A stretch of 64,000 nt of DNA from Bacillota bacterium (GCA_023408815.1 JAEYJO010000014.1:46336-110335); one strand, 5' to 3'; shown: positions 9,199 to 18,032, counted from the stretch's first letter. Notes: generated by a model not told the origin, from the sequence alone. A program made the numbers and translations.

Positions 9199-10332
9199 AT
9201 GGATAAAAAGCTATTACATACTCCAGAAGGAGTCAGAGATATATACGGAGAAGAATATGCGAAAAAGCTGATGGTGGAAACACGGATTCTGGATAAGATA
9301 AGAAGTTACGGCTACGAAGATATCCAGACGCCTACCTTTGAATTTTTCGATGTGTTCTCCAAGGAAGTTGGTACCACGCCTTCCAGAGAACTATATAAAT
9401 TTTTTGATAAAGAAGGTGAGACTCTCGTTCTGCGCCCGGATTTTACCCCATCCATGGCCCGTTGTGCTGCGAAGTATTTCATGGATGAGAACGTGCCCAT
9501 TCGTTTTTGCTATGTAGGTAATACCTTTACAAATACAAACAGCCTGCAAGGCAAACTGAAAGAGGTAACCCAGATGGGGGCGGAACTTATCGGAGACGCC
9601 TCAGTGGAAGCAGATGCAGAGCTGGCCGCCTTAATAATAGAGGCACTTTTGGATACGGGAATCCGCGATTTCCAACTAAGCATCGGAAATGTAGAATACT
9701 TCAAAGGAATCTGCATGGAAGCCGGATTGGATGAAGAGACGGAGCTTGCGCTTAGGGAATACATCTCCGGGAAAAATCACTTTGGTGCGGAGGAGCTTTT
9801 GATAGACCGTAATATTAAACCGGAATTTCGCGAAGTCCTTTTAAAGGTCACGGATTTGTTCGGTTCAATGGATGCGCTGGCGCAAGCGAAATCTTTTGTA
9901 CATAACAGTTGCTCTCTTTCAGCCATTGAACGCCTTGAGCGGTTGTATGAAGCCCTTTGCTTATATGGCGTGGAGAAATATGTCTCCTTCGATCTCGGCA
10001 TGCTCAGCAGATATAATTATTATACAGGAGTAATCTTCAAGGCATATACCTACGGAGTAGGGGACGCCATCGTGACAGGCGGGAGATACGATACCCTCCT
10101 TGGACGCTTCGGAAAAGAAGCGCCGGCTATCGGCTTTATGATCGTTATCGATGATTTGATGTCCGCCTTAAGCAGACAGAATATACGCGTCCATACGCCT
10201 CAAAGGGCCGAACTCATAGAATATACATCTGAAGACTACAAGGAAGCGCTGACAGCGGCCGGAAAGCTTCGAAAGGAAGGGAAAAAGGTAGTCCTTTGTC
10301 CTCAAAAAACGAAAGAGGAGGTTGTGCTATGA
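9199..10332 (+). CDS. hisZ: ATP phosphoribosyltransferase regulatory subunit HisZ
   Basis: A 377-residue histidyl-tRNA synthetase paralogue that lacks aminoacylation and instead forms a hetero-octamer with short HisG, conferring activity and histidine feedback. The start resembles class II synthetases (TPEGVRDIYGEE), and motif 2 is seen around LVLRPDFTPSMAR. The histidine-site segments remain as SRYNYYTG and TGGRYDTLLGRFG. There is no anticodon-binding domain of normal size. It is the first gene of the operon, and the adjacent hisG is of the short form, as expected. Confidence 0.93.
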   Translation: MDKKLLHTPEGVRDIYGEEYAKKLMVETRILDKIRSYGYEDIQTPTFEFFDVFSKEVGTTPSRELYKFFDKEGETLVLRPDFTPSMARCAAKYFMDENVPIRFCYVGNTFTNTNSLQGKLKEVTQMGAELIGDASVEADAELAALIIEALLDTGIRDFQLSIGNVEYFKGICMEAGLDEETELALREYISGKNHFGAEELLIDRNIKPEFREVLLKVTDLFGSMDALAQAKSFVHNSCSLSAIERLERLYEALCLYGVEKYVSFDLGMLSRYNYYTGVIFKAYTYGVGDAIVTGGRYDTLLGRFGKEAPAIGFMIVIDDLMSALSRQNIRVHTPQRAELIEYTSEDYKEALTAAGKLRKEGKKVVLCPQKTKEEVVL

Positions 10333-10385
10333 GTAGAGCGGATAGATATTTGACCTTCGCAAAAGCGAAGGAGGTGATGATATGA
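10329..10385 (+). CDS. 18-codon mini-ORF linking hisZ and hisG
   Basis: This ORF starts in the ATGA that ends hisZ and stops in the ATGA that starts hisG. It encodes MSRADRYLTFAKAKEVMI. The first ten residues repeat the N-terminus of HisG (MSKEDRYLTF). At DNA level 10329-10360 matches 10382-10413 at 28 of 32 positions. It looks like a partial tandem duplication of the hisG start that now acts, at most, as a coupling peptide. Whether it is translated is unknown. Confidence 0.5.
   Translation: MSRADRYLTFAKAKEVMI
10354..10378 (+). promoter_or_regulatory. Hairpin overlapping a near-perfect hisG ribosome site
   Basis: CCTTCGC (10354-10360) pairs with GCGAAGG (10365-10371) around an AAAA loop. 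The second arm overlaps the Shine-Dalgarno sequence AAGGAGGTGAT (10368-10378) before the hisG ATG at 10382. Ribosomes translating hisZ or the mini-ORF would melt the stem, which would couple translation. The pairing is directly visible; its effect is inferred. Confidence 0.5.
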
Positions 10386-11038
10386 GTAAAGAAGACAGAT
10401 ATTTGACCTTCGCTTTGGGGAAGGGCAGACTTGCGAATAAAACGTTAGAGCTGCTTGAAGAAATCGGAATTACCTGCGAGGAGATGAAGGACAAGAACTC
10501 GAGAAAGCTTGTTTTCGTCAATGAGGAGCTAAAGCTTCGCTTTTTTCTCTCCAAAGGACCGGATGTGCCCACTTATGTGGAATACGGCGCGGCAGACATC
10601 GGTGTCGTTGGAAAAGATACCATCATGGAGGAAAACAGACGGGTTTACGAGGTGCTGGATCTGGGCTTTGGAAAGTGCCGGATGTGCGTGTGCGGGCCGG
10701 CCGGTGCAAAAGAGCTTCTTCAACATCACGAGAGAATCCGCGTAGCCAGTAAGTATCCGAATATTGCCAAAGATTATTTCTATAATAAAAAGCATCAGAC
10801 CGTGGATATCATCAAGCTGAACGGTTCCGTGGAATTAGGTCCTATAGTGAAGCTGTCGGATGTCATCGTGGACATCGTAGAGACCGGATCCACGCTAGAT
10901 GAGAACGGGCTTCAGGTTCTTGAAGAAATATGTCCGCTTTCCGCCAGAATGATTGTCAATCAGGTGAGCATGCAGATGGAGACAGAGCGGATCAAGAAGT
11001 TAATAAACGATTTGAAGGCGCACATTTTAGCAGTTTAA
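10382..11038 (+). CDS. hisG: ATP phosphoribosyltransferase, short-form catalytic subunit HisG
   Basis: A 218-residue enzyme for the first step of histidine synthesis, joining ATP and PRPP. The family segments LTFALGKGRLANKTLELL, GAADIGVVGKDT and the PRPP-binding ETGSTLDENGL are present. The C-terminal regulatory domain of long HisG is absent, which agrees with hisZ being next door. The start at 10382 is supported by a near-perfect ribosome site and overlaps the stop of an 18-codon ORF. Confidence 0.95.
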   Translation: MSKEDRYLTFALGKGRLANKTLELLEEIGITCEEMKDKNSRKLVFVNEELKLRFFLSKGPDVPTYVEYGAADIGVVGKDTIMEENRRVYEVLDLGFGKCRMCVCGPAGAKELLQHHERIRVASKYPNIAKDYFYNKKHQTVDIIKLNGSVELGPIVKLSDVIVDIVETGSTLDENGLQVLEEICPLSARMIVNQVSMQMETERIKKLINDLKAHILAV

Positions 11039-11088
11039 AGCTGCTTCTGAGCGTTTATACGGTGAATCGAAAGGATGTGGTCATAGAT

Positions 11089-12381
11089 ATGAAAATTTTA
11101 AAGTTAACCTCTGAATCAAAAACAGATTTATTGAATACATTGTTAAAGCGCAGCCCCAATAATTACGGTCAGTTCGAATCGGCAGTCTCCGACATTGTCT
11201 CAAGCGTTCGGGAAAGAGGAGATAAAGCAATATTCGAATACACGAAGCGCTTTGATAAATGTGAAATCGACGCATCGAATATAAGAGTAACGAAAGAGGA
11301 GATTATTGAAGCCTATCAGAAAGTGGATGAAAAGCTGGTGGCGGTAATGAAAAGGGCAGCGGACAACATTCGTGTTTTTCATGAGAAGCAGCTTCACAAC
11401 AGTTGGATCGACATGAAGGATGATGGAACAATGCTCGGGCAGAAAATAACTCCCATCGAACTTTCCGGGGTGTATGTGCCCGGCGGCAAGGCCGCTTATC
11501 CTTCCAGTGTCCTGATGAACGTCCTTCCGGCCAAGGTGGCGGGCGTTAAGAGAATCATCATGACAACGCCTCCGGATGCGGAAGGTAAGGTATATGCCGG
11601 GACTTTGGTTGCGGCAGATATTGCAGGCGTAGATGAAGTTTATAAAGCAGGGGGAGCACAGGCGATTGCGGCCATGGCCTTTGGCACCGACAGCATTCCT
11701 AAGGTGGATAAGATTACCGGCCCCGGCAATATTTATGTGGCCCTCGCCAAAAAAGCCTGCTTTGGCTATGTAAGCATAGACTCTATTGCAGGCCCCAGCG
11801 AAATTCTCGTTATTGCGGACGAGACAGCGAACCCGCTTTATGTGGCCTCCGATTTATTGTCCCAGGCGGAGCACGATGAGATGGCAAGCGCCATACTTAT
11901 TACCACGAGCGAAGCTCTGGCAAAGGAAGTGTCCGCACAGGCGGACCGGTTGGCGGAAGAATTATCCAGAACGGAAATCATCAAAAAATCTTTGGATAAT
12001 TACGGCTATATTCTCCTTGCGGATACCATGGAGGATGCCATCGACGCAGCAAACGAAATCGCTTCGGAACATTTGGAAATTTTAACGGCGAACCCCTACG
12101 AGATTATGACTAAGATAAACAATGCAGGAGCAATTTTCCTTGGAGAATATTCTTCCGAGCCTTTGGGAGATTATTTTGCGGGACCAAACCATATATTGCC
12201 TACAAGCGGTACTGCGAAGTTTTTCTCACCTCTTGGCGTAGACGACTTCACGAAGAAAACCAGTATCATCTCTTATTCGAAGGAGGCACTTTCAAAGGTG
12301 TATGAGGACATCGAGCTGTTTGCCGAAAGTGAGGGCTTGACGGCTCACGCTAACTCGATTAAAGTAAGATTTGAACAATAA
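11089..12381 (+). CDS. hisD: Histidinol dehydrogenase HisD
   Basis: A 430-residue zinc enzyme that oxidises L-histidinol to histidine with two NAD+. The ATG at 11089 is preferred over upstream in-frame starts because AAAGGATG precedes it and the protein then begins at the normal place. Visible motifs are GVYVPGGKAAYPSSVLMN, GPGNIYVALAKK, the IAGPSEILV signature with zinc-site SQAEHDE, and FAGPNHILPT. It lies 50 bp behind hisG. Confidence 0.95.
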   Translation: MKILKLTSESKTDLLNTLLKRSPNNYGQFESAVSDIVSSVRERGDKAIFEYTKRFDKCEIDASNIRVTKEEIIEAYQKVDEKLVAVMKRAADNIRVFHEKQLHNSWIDMKDDGTMLGQKITPIELSGVYVPGGKAAYPSSVLMNVLPAKVAGVKRIIMTTPPDAEGKVYAGTLVAADIAGVDEVYKAGGAQAIAAMAFGTDSIPKVDKITGPGNIYVALAKKACFGYVSIDSIAGPSEILVIADETANPLYVASDLLSQAEHDEMASAILITTSEALAKEVSAQADRLAEELSRTEIIKKSLDNYGYILLADTMEDAIDAANEIASEHLEILTANPYEIMTKINNAGAIFLGEYSSEPLGDYFAGPNHILPTSGTAKFFSPLGVDDFTKKTSIISYSKEALSKVYEDIELFAESEGLTAHANSIKVRFEQ

Positions 12382-12409
12382 AAAAAGAAAAGAAACGGAG
12401 GCGAATACC

Positions 12410-12997
12410 ATGGCAAGAAGCACGACGGTAGAACGTAAAACGAAGGAAACCGATATTTCAGTTATCTTGAATCTCGATGGCACCGGAAAAAGCGAAATCC
12501 ATACAGGAATCGGTTTTTTTGACCATATGCTTGAGGGTTTTTCGAAGCACGGTTTTTTTGATTTAAAGGTAACAGTAACGGGAGATTTGGAAGTAGACGG
12601 ACACCATACGGTAGAAGATGCCGGAATCGTTTTAGGGCAGGCGATAAAGATTGCGCTGGGCGATAAGGTTGGAATCAAGCGTTATGGCTACTTTGTCCTT
12701 CCTATGGACGACGCGCTGGCACTTTGTTCTGTTGACTTATGCGGTCGGCCATACTTCGTCTTCGACTGTACGTTCACCGCTGAAATGGTGGGCGGGCTCG
12801 CCACGGAGCTGGTAAAGGAGTTTTTTTATGCCGTTTCTTATTCTGCAGGAATGAATCTTCACATAAAAATGCTATCGGGTGAGAATAATCATCATATGAT
12901 AGAAGCGATGTTCAAATCCTTCGCCAAGGCCTTGGACGAGGCGGTAATGAAAGACGAAAGAATTACGGATGTACTGAGCACCAAGGGCAGTCTGTAG
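12410..12997 (+). CDS. hisB: Imidazoleglycerol-phosphate dehydratase HisB
   Basis: A 195-residue monofunctional dehydratase; the phosphatase domain of the enteric HisB is absent. The ATG at 12410 follows CGGAGG and is preferred to the in-frame TTG at 12371, which overlaps hisD. The manganese-binding signatures FFDHMLEGFSKHG, DGHHTVEDAG and the matching repeat ENNHHMIEAMFK are intact. It is 28 bp behind hisD and 17 bp ahead of the hisIE fusion. Confidence 0.95.
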   Translation: MARSTTVERKTKETDISVILNLDGTGKSEIHTGIGFFDHMLEGFSKHGFFDLKVTVTGDLEVDGHHTVEDAGIVLGQAIKIALGDKVGIKRYGYFVLPMDDALALCSVDLCGRPYFVFDCTFTAEMVGGLATELVKEFFYAVSYSAGMNLHIKMLSGENNHHMIEAMFKSFAKALDEAVMKDERITDVLSTKGSL

Positions 12998-13014
12998 CAA
13001 AAAGGAGCATATAC

Positions 13015-14310
13015 ATGAGCGACAACTATAAAAAATTAGTTCCCTGCATTTATTTATATAAAGGCAATGCGGTCAAGAATCTGTCTGATATTACGATTCT
13101 TGACACCAATCCGGTGAAGCTTGCCAAGTTCTATGGAGATAACAATGCGGATGAGCTTTTGATTTTCGATATGTCGAAGGGGGATGCGGAACACGACGAG
13201 GCTCTGGATATTATAAAAGAAATATGTCTGAACACGGAGATACCGGTAACCGGAGCGGGCAATATCCACCGGATGGAGGATATTAAGAAGCTGCTTTATG
13301 CCGGCTGTAAGAAGGCAGCCTTGAATTATTCCAAGCCTGAAAATATTGAGATCACGCAGGAAGTATCCTTAAAATTCGGCAAGGAAAAAATTGCCGCATG
13401 CTTTATAGATACACAGGAGCTTCTTCGAAACAAAGAAACGATTGAAAGCTATGTGGATGAGCTGATTCTTTTGAAGGAAAGCTCCATAAGGGAAAGCGTC
13501 CAAAAGTGGGATGGAACGACAAAGATTCTCGTATCCCTGCCTGAGGTTTCCTTGGATAAACTGATCGAGATCCTTTCTGTTCCTTCCATATGCGGCATTA
13601 CCGGCCATGCCATCAACGAAAACGCCAAAGAGCTCCCCGCGATAAAATCCCTCTGTCAGGGTAATGGAATTCGCGTGAATGCCTTAGAGGCGGCGTTTCA
13701 ATGGTCCGATTTCAAGTTGAATTCCGACGGGCATATAACCGTTGTCGTTCAGGATTATAAGACCGATCAAATCCTTATGGTGGCCTATATGAATGAAGAC
13801 GCATATAATGCTACTGTTCACACCGGCAAGATGACCTATTACAGCCGGAGCCGGAACGAATTATGGGTAAAGGGAGATACCAGCGGCCATTACCAATATG
13901 TCAAATCTCTGACGGCTGACTGCGACATGGACACGATTCTCGCAAAGGTTTCTCAGGTCGGAGCGGCCTGTCATACCGGAAGCCACTCCTGTTTTTTTAA
14001 CGAGATATTGAAGAAGGAATACGACGAAACAAATCCACTTAAAGTGTTTGAAGCCGTTATGAACGTCATTGTGGACAGAAAAGTGCACCCGAAGGAAGGT
14101 TCTTATACCAATTATCTGTTTGAGAAAGGAATCGACAAGATACTGAAGAAGCTGGGAGAAGAGGCCACAGAAATTGTCATAGCCTCCAAGAATCCCAATC
14201 CCAATGAGATTAAATATGAGATTTCCGATTTTCTCTATCATATGATGGTTCTGATGGCGGAAAAGGGAGTAACTTGGGAGGAGATTACAGAAGAGCTGGC
14301 AAAAAGGTAA
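13015..14310 (+). CDS. hisI: HisIE with an N-terminal degenerate HisA/HisF-like domain
   Basis: A 431-residue fusion. Residues 1-220 read like a HisA/HisF (beta-alpha)8 barrel: KKLVPCIYLYKGNAVK at strand one and VTGAGNIHRMEDI in the middle. The catalytic Asp of the usual VPxIDL motif is replaced by Tyr, so this part looks inactive. Residues 225-330 are phosphoribosyl-AMP cyclohydrolase (DCDMDT and CHTGSHSC zinc motifs). Residues 335-431 are phosphoribosyl-ATP pyrophosphatase (GEEATEIVIA, EISDFLYH). The enzyme performs steps two and three of the pathway. hisA, hisF, hisH and hisC are not in this operon. Confidence 0.9.
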   Translation: MSDNYKKLVPCIYLYKGNAVKNLSDITILDTNPVKLAKFYGDNNADELLIFDMSKGDAEHDEALDIIKEICLNTEIPVTGAGNIHRMEDIKKLLYAGCKKAALNYSKPENIEITQEVSLKFGKEKIAACFIDTQELLRNKETIESYVDELILLKESSIRESVQKWDGTTKILVSLPEVSLDKLIEILSVPSICGITGHAINENAKELPAIKSLCQGNGIRVNALEAAFQWSDFKLNSDGHITVVVQDYKTDQILMVAYMNEDAYNATVHTGKMTYYSRSRNELWVKGDTSGHYQYVKSLTADCDMDTILAKVSQVGAACHTGSHSCFFNEILKKEYDETNPLKVFEAVMNVIVDRKVHPKEGSYTNYLFEKGIDKILKKLGEEATEIVIASKNPNPNEIKYEISDFLYHMMVLMAEKGVTWEEITEELAKR

Positions 14311-14351
14311 TTTGAAAATAGTTAAAATTTATGATATTATAATATAATCTA

Positions 14352-14396
14352 AAATCTCCGGACTGATATGAGCATATCGGTCCGGAGATTTTTTAT
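14352..14396. terminator. Bidirectional terminator between his operon and purine permease
   Basis: A 17-bp stem begins ATCTCCGGACTGATATG and returns as CATATCGGTCCGGAGAT, with one G-T pair. On the + strand it is followed by TTTTTTATT, on the - strand by TTTTAGATTATATT, so it can serve both converging units. Confidence 0.88.
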
Positions 14397-14438
14397 TCAA
14401 CAACGAACATGCCACTCTGAGAATTGCTCGTTGTTGAA
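14396..14438. repeat. Perfect 11-bp inverted repeat
   Basis: TTCAACAACGA (14396-14406) and TCGTTGTTGAA (14428-14438) form a stem with a 21-nt loop right beside the his terminator. It has no good T-run in either direction and may be an extra RNA 3' end structure for the permease mRNA. Confidence 0.5.
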
Positions 14439-14465
14439 ATTTTATTTTATCTTTATTACAAACTA

Positions 14466-15884
14466 TTATATAATTGCGAGTATTACAAAGTTCAAAACGA
14501 ACAGAGCCGTGCTCACCCAAAGAATCGGATGAATGCTTTTAGCCTCGCCGCGCAGACATTTTACGATACAATAGAAGATGAAGCCTGTTGCAATACCGTA
14601 GGAAATGCTGTAGCACAAAGCCATGAAGATGCCGGCGAAAAACGCAGGAACCGCTTCGGCCAGATCATCCCATTTGATGCTTGCAAAAGAAGAAAGCATC
14701 ATAACACCAACCATAATGAGGGCAGGTGCAGTAGCTTGAGTAGGAACGATGCCGACAACAGGAGCTAAGAAAATACTGAGCAAGAACATGATTGCCGTTA
14801 CGAGAGAGGTTAGACCGGTACGTCCTCCCGCACCGATGCCCGCTGCACTTTCCACATAGGTGGTAGTGTTGGAGGTACCGAAAACAGCGCCGATGGAAGT
14901 AGCGATGGAGTCCGCGAACAGTGCACGGTCCATTTTGGATTTAAAGCCGCTGGAGCTATCCATTTCCGCCTGATCCTTCTCGCTGAATATACCTGTACGA
15001 CGTCCCGTGCCGATGAATGTTCCTATCGTATCAAAGGTATCAGAAAGGCTGAATGCGAAAATCGTCATGAGAACTAACGGAAGCTTCGTGATATCCGAAA
15101 AAAGAGATAACATTCCTTCTGCGCCGAAAGCCGCACCAATGGTTGTCCCAAGCTCCGAGAAGGAAGTCCCGAGGTTGGATGCGATGCCGACCTGACTTAA
15201 ATCTACGATTCCCATAAACACACCGATTATCGTGGAAAGAATGATACTTACAAAAATAGCTCCCGGAACCTTCTTGATAACGAGTACTACCATCAAAATA
15301 AGTGAAATCAAGGAAAGGAGTATTGGAAGAGTATTGAAGGTTGCCAAAGCAGGAACGATGCTGGAGTCTGCAATGACCGTTCCACCATCTAAAACGACAT
15401 TTTTACCGGGATCGGAGGTAAAGCTCAGCAAGCCGGCATTTTTAATTCCTATGTAAGCGATAAAAATACCGATACCTCCGCCGATAGCGTGCTGAAGGCT
15501 TACAGGAATTGCTTTAATGATAGATTTACGGATCTTGGTAACCGTAATGATAACGTTAATGATACCGCAGATAAATACCATGGCGAGAGCTTGCTGCCAT
15601 GTAAAGCCCAGACCGAAGCATACGGTATAGGTAAAGAATGCGTTAAGCCCCATTCCCGGTGCCTGCGCATAAGGAACGTTGGCGAAAAGCGCCATAACGA
15701 GAGTACCTGCAGCGGAAGCGAAGATGGTTGCGAGAAATACCGCGCCATAAGGAATGCCAGTTTGTGAAAGCATTGCCGGGTTGACGAACAGAATATACGC
15801 CATTGCAAAAAATGTAGTAAGTCCGGCCACAACTTCCGTAAGTACGTTGGTGTTGTTCTGTTTCAGTTTGAATAGTTTCTCCAT
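14466..15884 (-). CDS. AzgA-family guanine/hypoxanthine permease (NCS2)
   Basis: A 472-residue membrane protein with about 12-14 hydrophobic helices that imports purine bases by proton symport. The AzgA subfamily is recognised from the N-terminus (TEVVAGLTTFFAMAYILFVNP), the APGMGLNAFFTY motif in TM3, GGGIGIFIAYIG, and FSLSDTFDTIGTFIGTGRRTG with STNTTTYVESAAGIGAGGRTG-like core around residue 330. PbuG and PbuO are the Bacillus relatives. The upstream region was checked for a purine riboswitch and none was seen. GGAGAATAAC precedes the ATG. Confidence 0.92.
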   Translation of the reverse strand: MEKLFKLKQNNTNVLTEVVAGLTTFFAMAYILFVNPAMLSQTGIPYGAVFLATIFASAAGTLVMALFANVPYAQAPGMGLNAFFTYTVCFGLGFTWQQALAMVFICGIINVIITVTKIRKSIIKAIPVSLQHAIGGGIGIFIAYIGIKNAGLLSFTSDPGKNVVLDGGTVIADSSIVPALATFNTLPILLSLISLILMVVLVIKKVPGAIFVSIILSTIIGVFMGIVDLSQVGIASNLGTSFSELGTTIGAAFGAEGMLSLFSDITKLPLVLMTIFAFSLSDTFDTIGTFIGTGRRTGIFSEKDQAEMDSSSGFKSKMDRALFADSIATSIGAVFGTSNTTTYVESAAGIGAGGRTGLTSLVTAIMFLLSIFLAPVVGIVPTQATAPALIMVGVMMLSSFASIKWDDLAEAVPAFFAGIFMALCYSISYGIATGFIFYCIVKCLRGEAKSIHPILWVSTALFVLNFVILAII

Positions 15885-16048
15885 TGTTATTCTCCTTGCT
15901 TAAATTGTGTGTTTTCTTTGCAACAATATTCCAGCCTTTGGCATAGTTTATTGTTTAACAGAATATATCGTATACGAATGCGAAAAGAAATGCAATCTTT
16001 TTGTTGCGTTTTTTTTAAGATTTTTAATATATTTTTAAGATTTCAGAT

Positions 16049-16084
16049 AAAAAAAGCAAAAAACCCGTTTTGCGAGTTTTTTGC
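16049..16084 (-). terminator. Terminator of the H-NOX chemoreceptor gene
   Basis: Read on the - strand, GCAAAAAACTCG and CGGGTTTTTTGC pair around a short loop (one T-G pair) and are followed by seven T residues. It lies just beyond the stop codon of the chemoreceptor and upstream of the purine permease gene. Confidence 0.8.
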
Positions 16085-16121
16085 TCCTTTGCATTTTAAT
16101 CTTCTTATAAATAAAATTTTC

Positions 16122-17915
16122 TTATATTTTATACTTCTTCAAATTTTCCTGGAATGCCTTGATCATGGAATCGAAGACAGAAATCTGTCTGGTCAGCTCA
16201 TTGATCTGATCCACATAAATAGCTACATTAGAGCTTGCCTCTTCCGTAGATGCAGAATTCTCCTCGGCAATGGCTGCGAGATTCTGAATGCTTTCAAACA
16301 AGGAAGAAATATGATCCGCCTCCTTTTTTAAATCGAGGGATGTCTGAATCATAAGACCGGAAACTCCTTTTAAATTGTCATTCGAATGATTGGAGGTTAC
16401 CACCGCTTCCATAAGGGAGGTGTTCTCCGTCTCCAGGATAGCATACTGAGTATCGATGCCCACAACCACTTCCCCCACGCTGGAAACGAAGTTGGTAAGA
16501 TTATTGTTGATTTCCTCTACTGCGCTGTTGGTTTCCTCAGAAAGCTTGCGGACCTCCTCTGCAACAACGGTGAATCCTCTTCCGGCTTCTCCGGCTCTGG
16601 CTGCTTCGATAGAAGCATTCAAAGCGAGAAGATTAATCTGCTTTGCGATACCGGAAACGATAGAGACGATTTCAGTAATGTTAGCAGCGTTATTTTGGAG
16701 TTCGTTGCTGTTGTCCTTTATCTTACCAAATTTATCTAATACCTGATTGATTTGTGCCGCAGTATTTTTTACGTTAAGGAAACTGTTTTCGATGCTGTTC
16801 ACCGCATTTTCGATTTCAGATTTATTCTTCTGACTTTCGTCGGAAATACGGGTAATGTTACCGATACTTTCGTTCAATACGTAAACAACGTTCTCCGTAT
16901 CCTCTGCCTGCGTAGTCGCCGCTACGGCAACCTCATCCAGAACATCGGTAATGTCATTGGAAGTGGACTGCATGGTGGAAGCGATGCCGGAAAGTGAGTT
17001 ATTGAAGGTGTACATCTCGTCCACAATAGCGTTGAACTCGATAAAGTCCTTCTGAACCACAGCCTTTAAGCTATTAATAATTTCCATGAGCTTCTCGTTC
17101 TCATCCATAGAATGAAGCTCTACGTTTTCTGAAAATGTTCTGTCAGCCAAGCTATGAAGCTCCGATGCGATCATCCTTACAGGTCTGCTGGTGATATAGG
17201 AAGAAATCAGAGAGATCACGCAGGTGGAAATTGCAAGTATCGCTGACTTTGCAGGGTCTCCAAAGAGCACGAAACCGAGAGCACCAATTAAAACCGTGTT
17301 GAGCAGGGCAAGCTTCTGAGAGCTTCTCTTTAAAAAACCGAGGGAAAGTATCTGATTGAAGCGGAAATGCTTTGTATACTGTATTTCCTTTTCGAAGGTC
17401 AGCTTCAAATGAATCTCATCAGCAGACTTGTTTAAAACCTCTGTCTTAATATCTTCTTTGAAGTAGTTGGAAACGCCTTTTAACAAACCTACCAGATAGT
17501 CGCCCATTCCTCGCTTGGAGCGGTAAATGAAAAGAGTTTCCCTGGAAGATATAGGCTGCAAATCCAAAATAGGAGGAACAGCGCCCTTAAAGCGGCGCAT
17601 AACGATAATATGTACGTCATTCATAGATTTTAAAAACTGGTAAGCGCCTTCGTGCCGGAAGAAGCCGGGGTAAATGCGGCTGAACGTCTTAATATTTTCC
17701 TCACCCATAAGCCCCCATATTTCCTGATGATTTTTCCCAACGCTGTTACCAATCGTGTCAACGAGGCCGAGAGCAACATCATCGGCAACGTCTTCAATGG
17801 GCGTAAAAATATGGTCGGAGGATAAGTGATAGCGCTCTAATGCACTGTTAACGACTTGATCGCCAAAGAGTTTGCGGCAGGATTCCATCCATGTAGAAAC
17901 TACAGTACCTTTCAT
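16122..17915 (-). CDS. H-NOX heme sensor fused to methyl-accepting chemotaxis domain
   Basis: A 597-residue gas-sensing chemoreceptor. Residues 1-185 are a heme nitric oxide/oxygen binding domain with the proximal heme ligand His102 (NDVHIIV), Pro115 and the heme-propionate motif YRSKR (Tyr131, Ser133, Arg135). Two membrane helices lie at about 201-242, then a HAMP-like segment, then a cytoplasmic signalling coiled coil with the conserved tip IAKQINLLALNASIEAARAG. The distal pocket residues Trp9, Asn74 and Tyr140 match, position by position, those that hold O2 in the Thermoanaerobacter receptor. This suggests O2 sensing, and hence aerotaxis away from oxygen in an anaerobe. AAGGAGAG precedes the ATG. 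Confidence 0.95.
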   Translation of the reverse strand: MKGTVVSTWMESCRKLFGDQVVNSALERYHLSSDHIFTPIEDVADDVALGLVDTIGNSVGKNHQEIWGLMGEENIKTFSRIYPGFFRHEGAYQFLKSMNDVHIIVMRRFKGAVPPILDLQPISSRETLFIYRSKRGMGDYLVGLLKGVSNYFKEDIKTEVLNKSADEIHLKLTFEKEIQYTKHFRFNQILSLGFLKRSSQKLALLNTVLIGALGFVLFGDPAKSAILAISTCVISLISSYITSRPVRMIASELHSLADRTFSENVELHSMDENEKLMEIINSLKAVVQKDFIEFNAIVDEMYTFNNSLSGIASTMQSTSNDITDVLDEVAVAATTQAEDTENVVYVLNESIGNITRISDESQKNKSEIENAVNSIENSFLNVKNTAAQINQVLDKFGKIKDNSNELQNNAANITEIVSIVSGIAKQINLLALNASIEAARAGEAGRGFTVVAEEVRKLSEETNSAVEEINNNLTNFVSSVGEVVVGIDTQYAILETENTSLMEAVVTSNHSNDNLKGVSGLMIQTSLDLKKEADHISSLFESIQNLAAIAEENSASTEEASSNVAIYVDQINELTRQISVFDSMIKAFQENLKKYKI

Positions 17916-18003
17916 AATACATCTCTCCTTTGTTATTTCTTCATATTTCTTTCTATATTTAAAACTTAAAATCGATCACGGCATTGCTGTATGATTTGAA
18001 TTC

Positions 18004-18032
18004 ATTTTACTATAGAAAGGGGAAAATATCAA
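18004..18032 (-). promoter_or_regulatory. SigA-type promoter of the H-NOX chemoreceptor
   Basis: On the - strand TTGATA and TAAAAT are 17 bp apart, about 90 nt upstream of the ATG. No clear SigD (flagellar) promoter was found. Confidence 0.5.

Noticed and set aside
10930..11088. Longer HisD starting inside hisG
   Set aside because: The extension of 53 residues is read from hisG in another frame and lacks a ribosome site; the ATG at 11089 has one.
15885..16121. Possible purine riboswitch before the AzgA-type permease
   Set aside because: The conserved loop and core sequence of the purine riboswitch are not seen on the - strand; only the terminator of the preceding gene and AT-rich sequence are present.
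15909..16331. + strand ORF across the permease-chemoreceptor gap
   Set aside because: It runs through the terminator and into the reverse strand of the chemoreceptor gene; composition is not protein-like.
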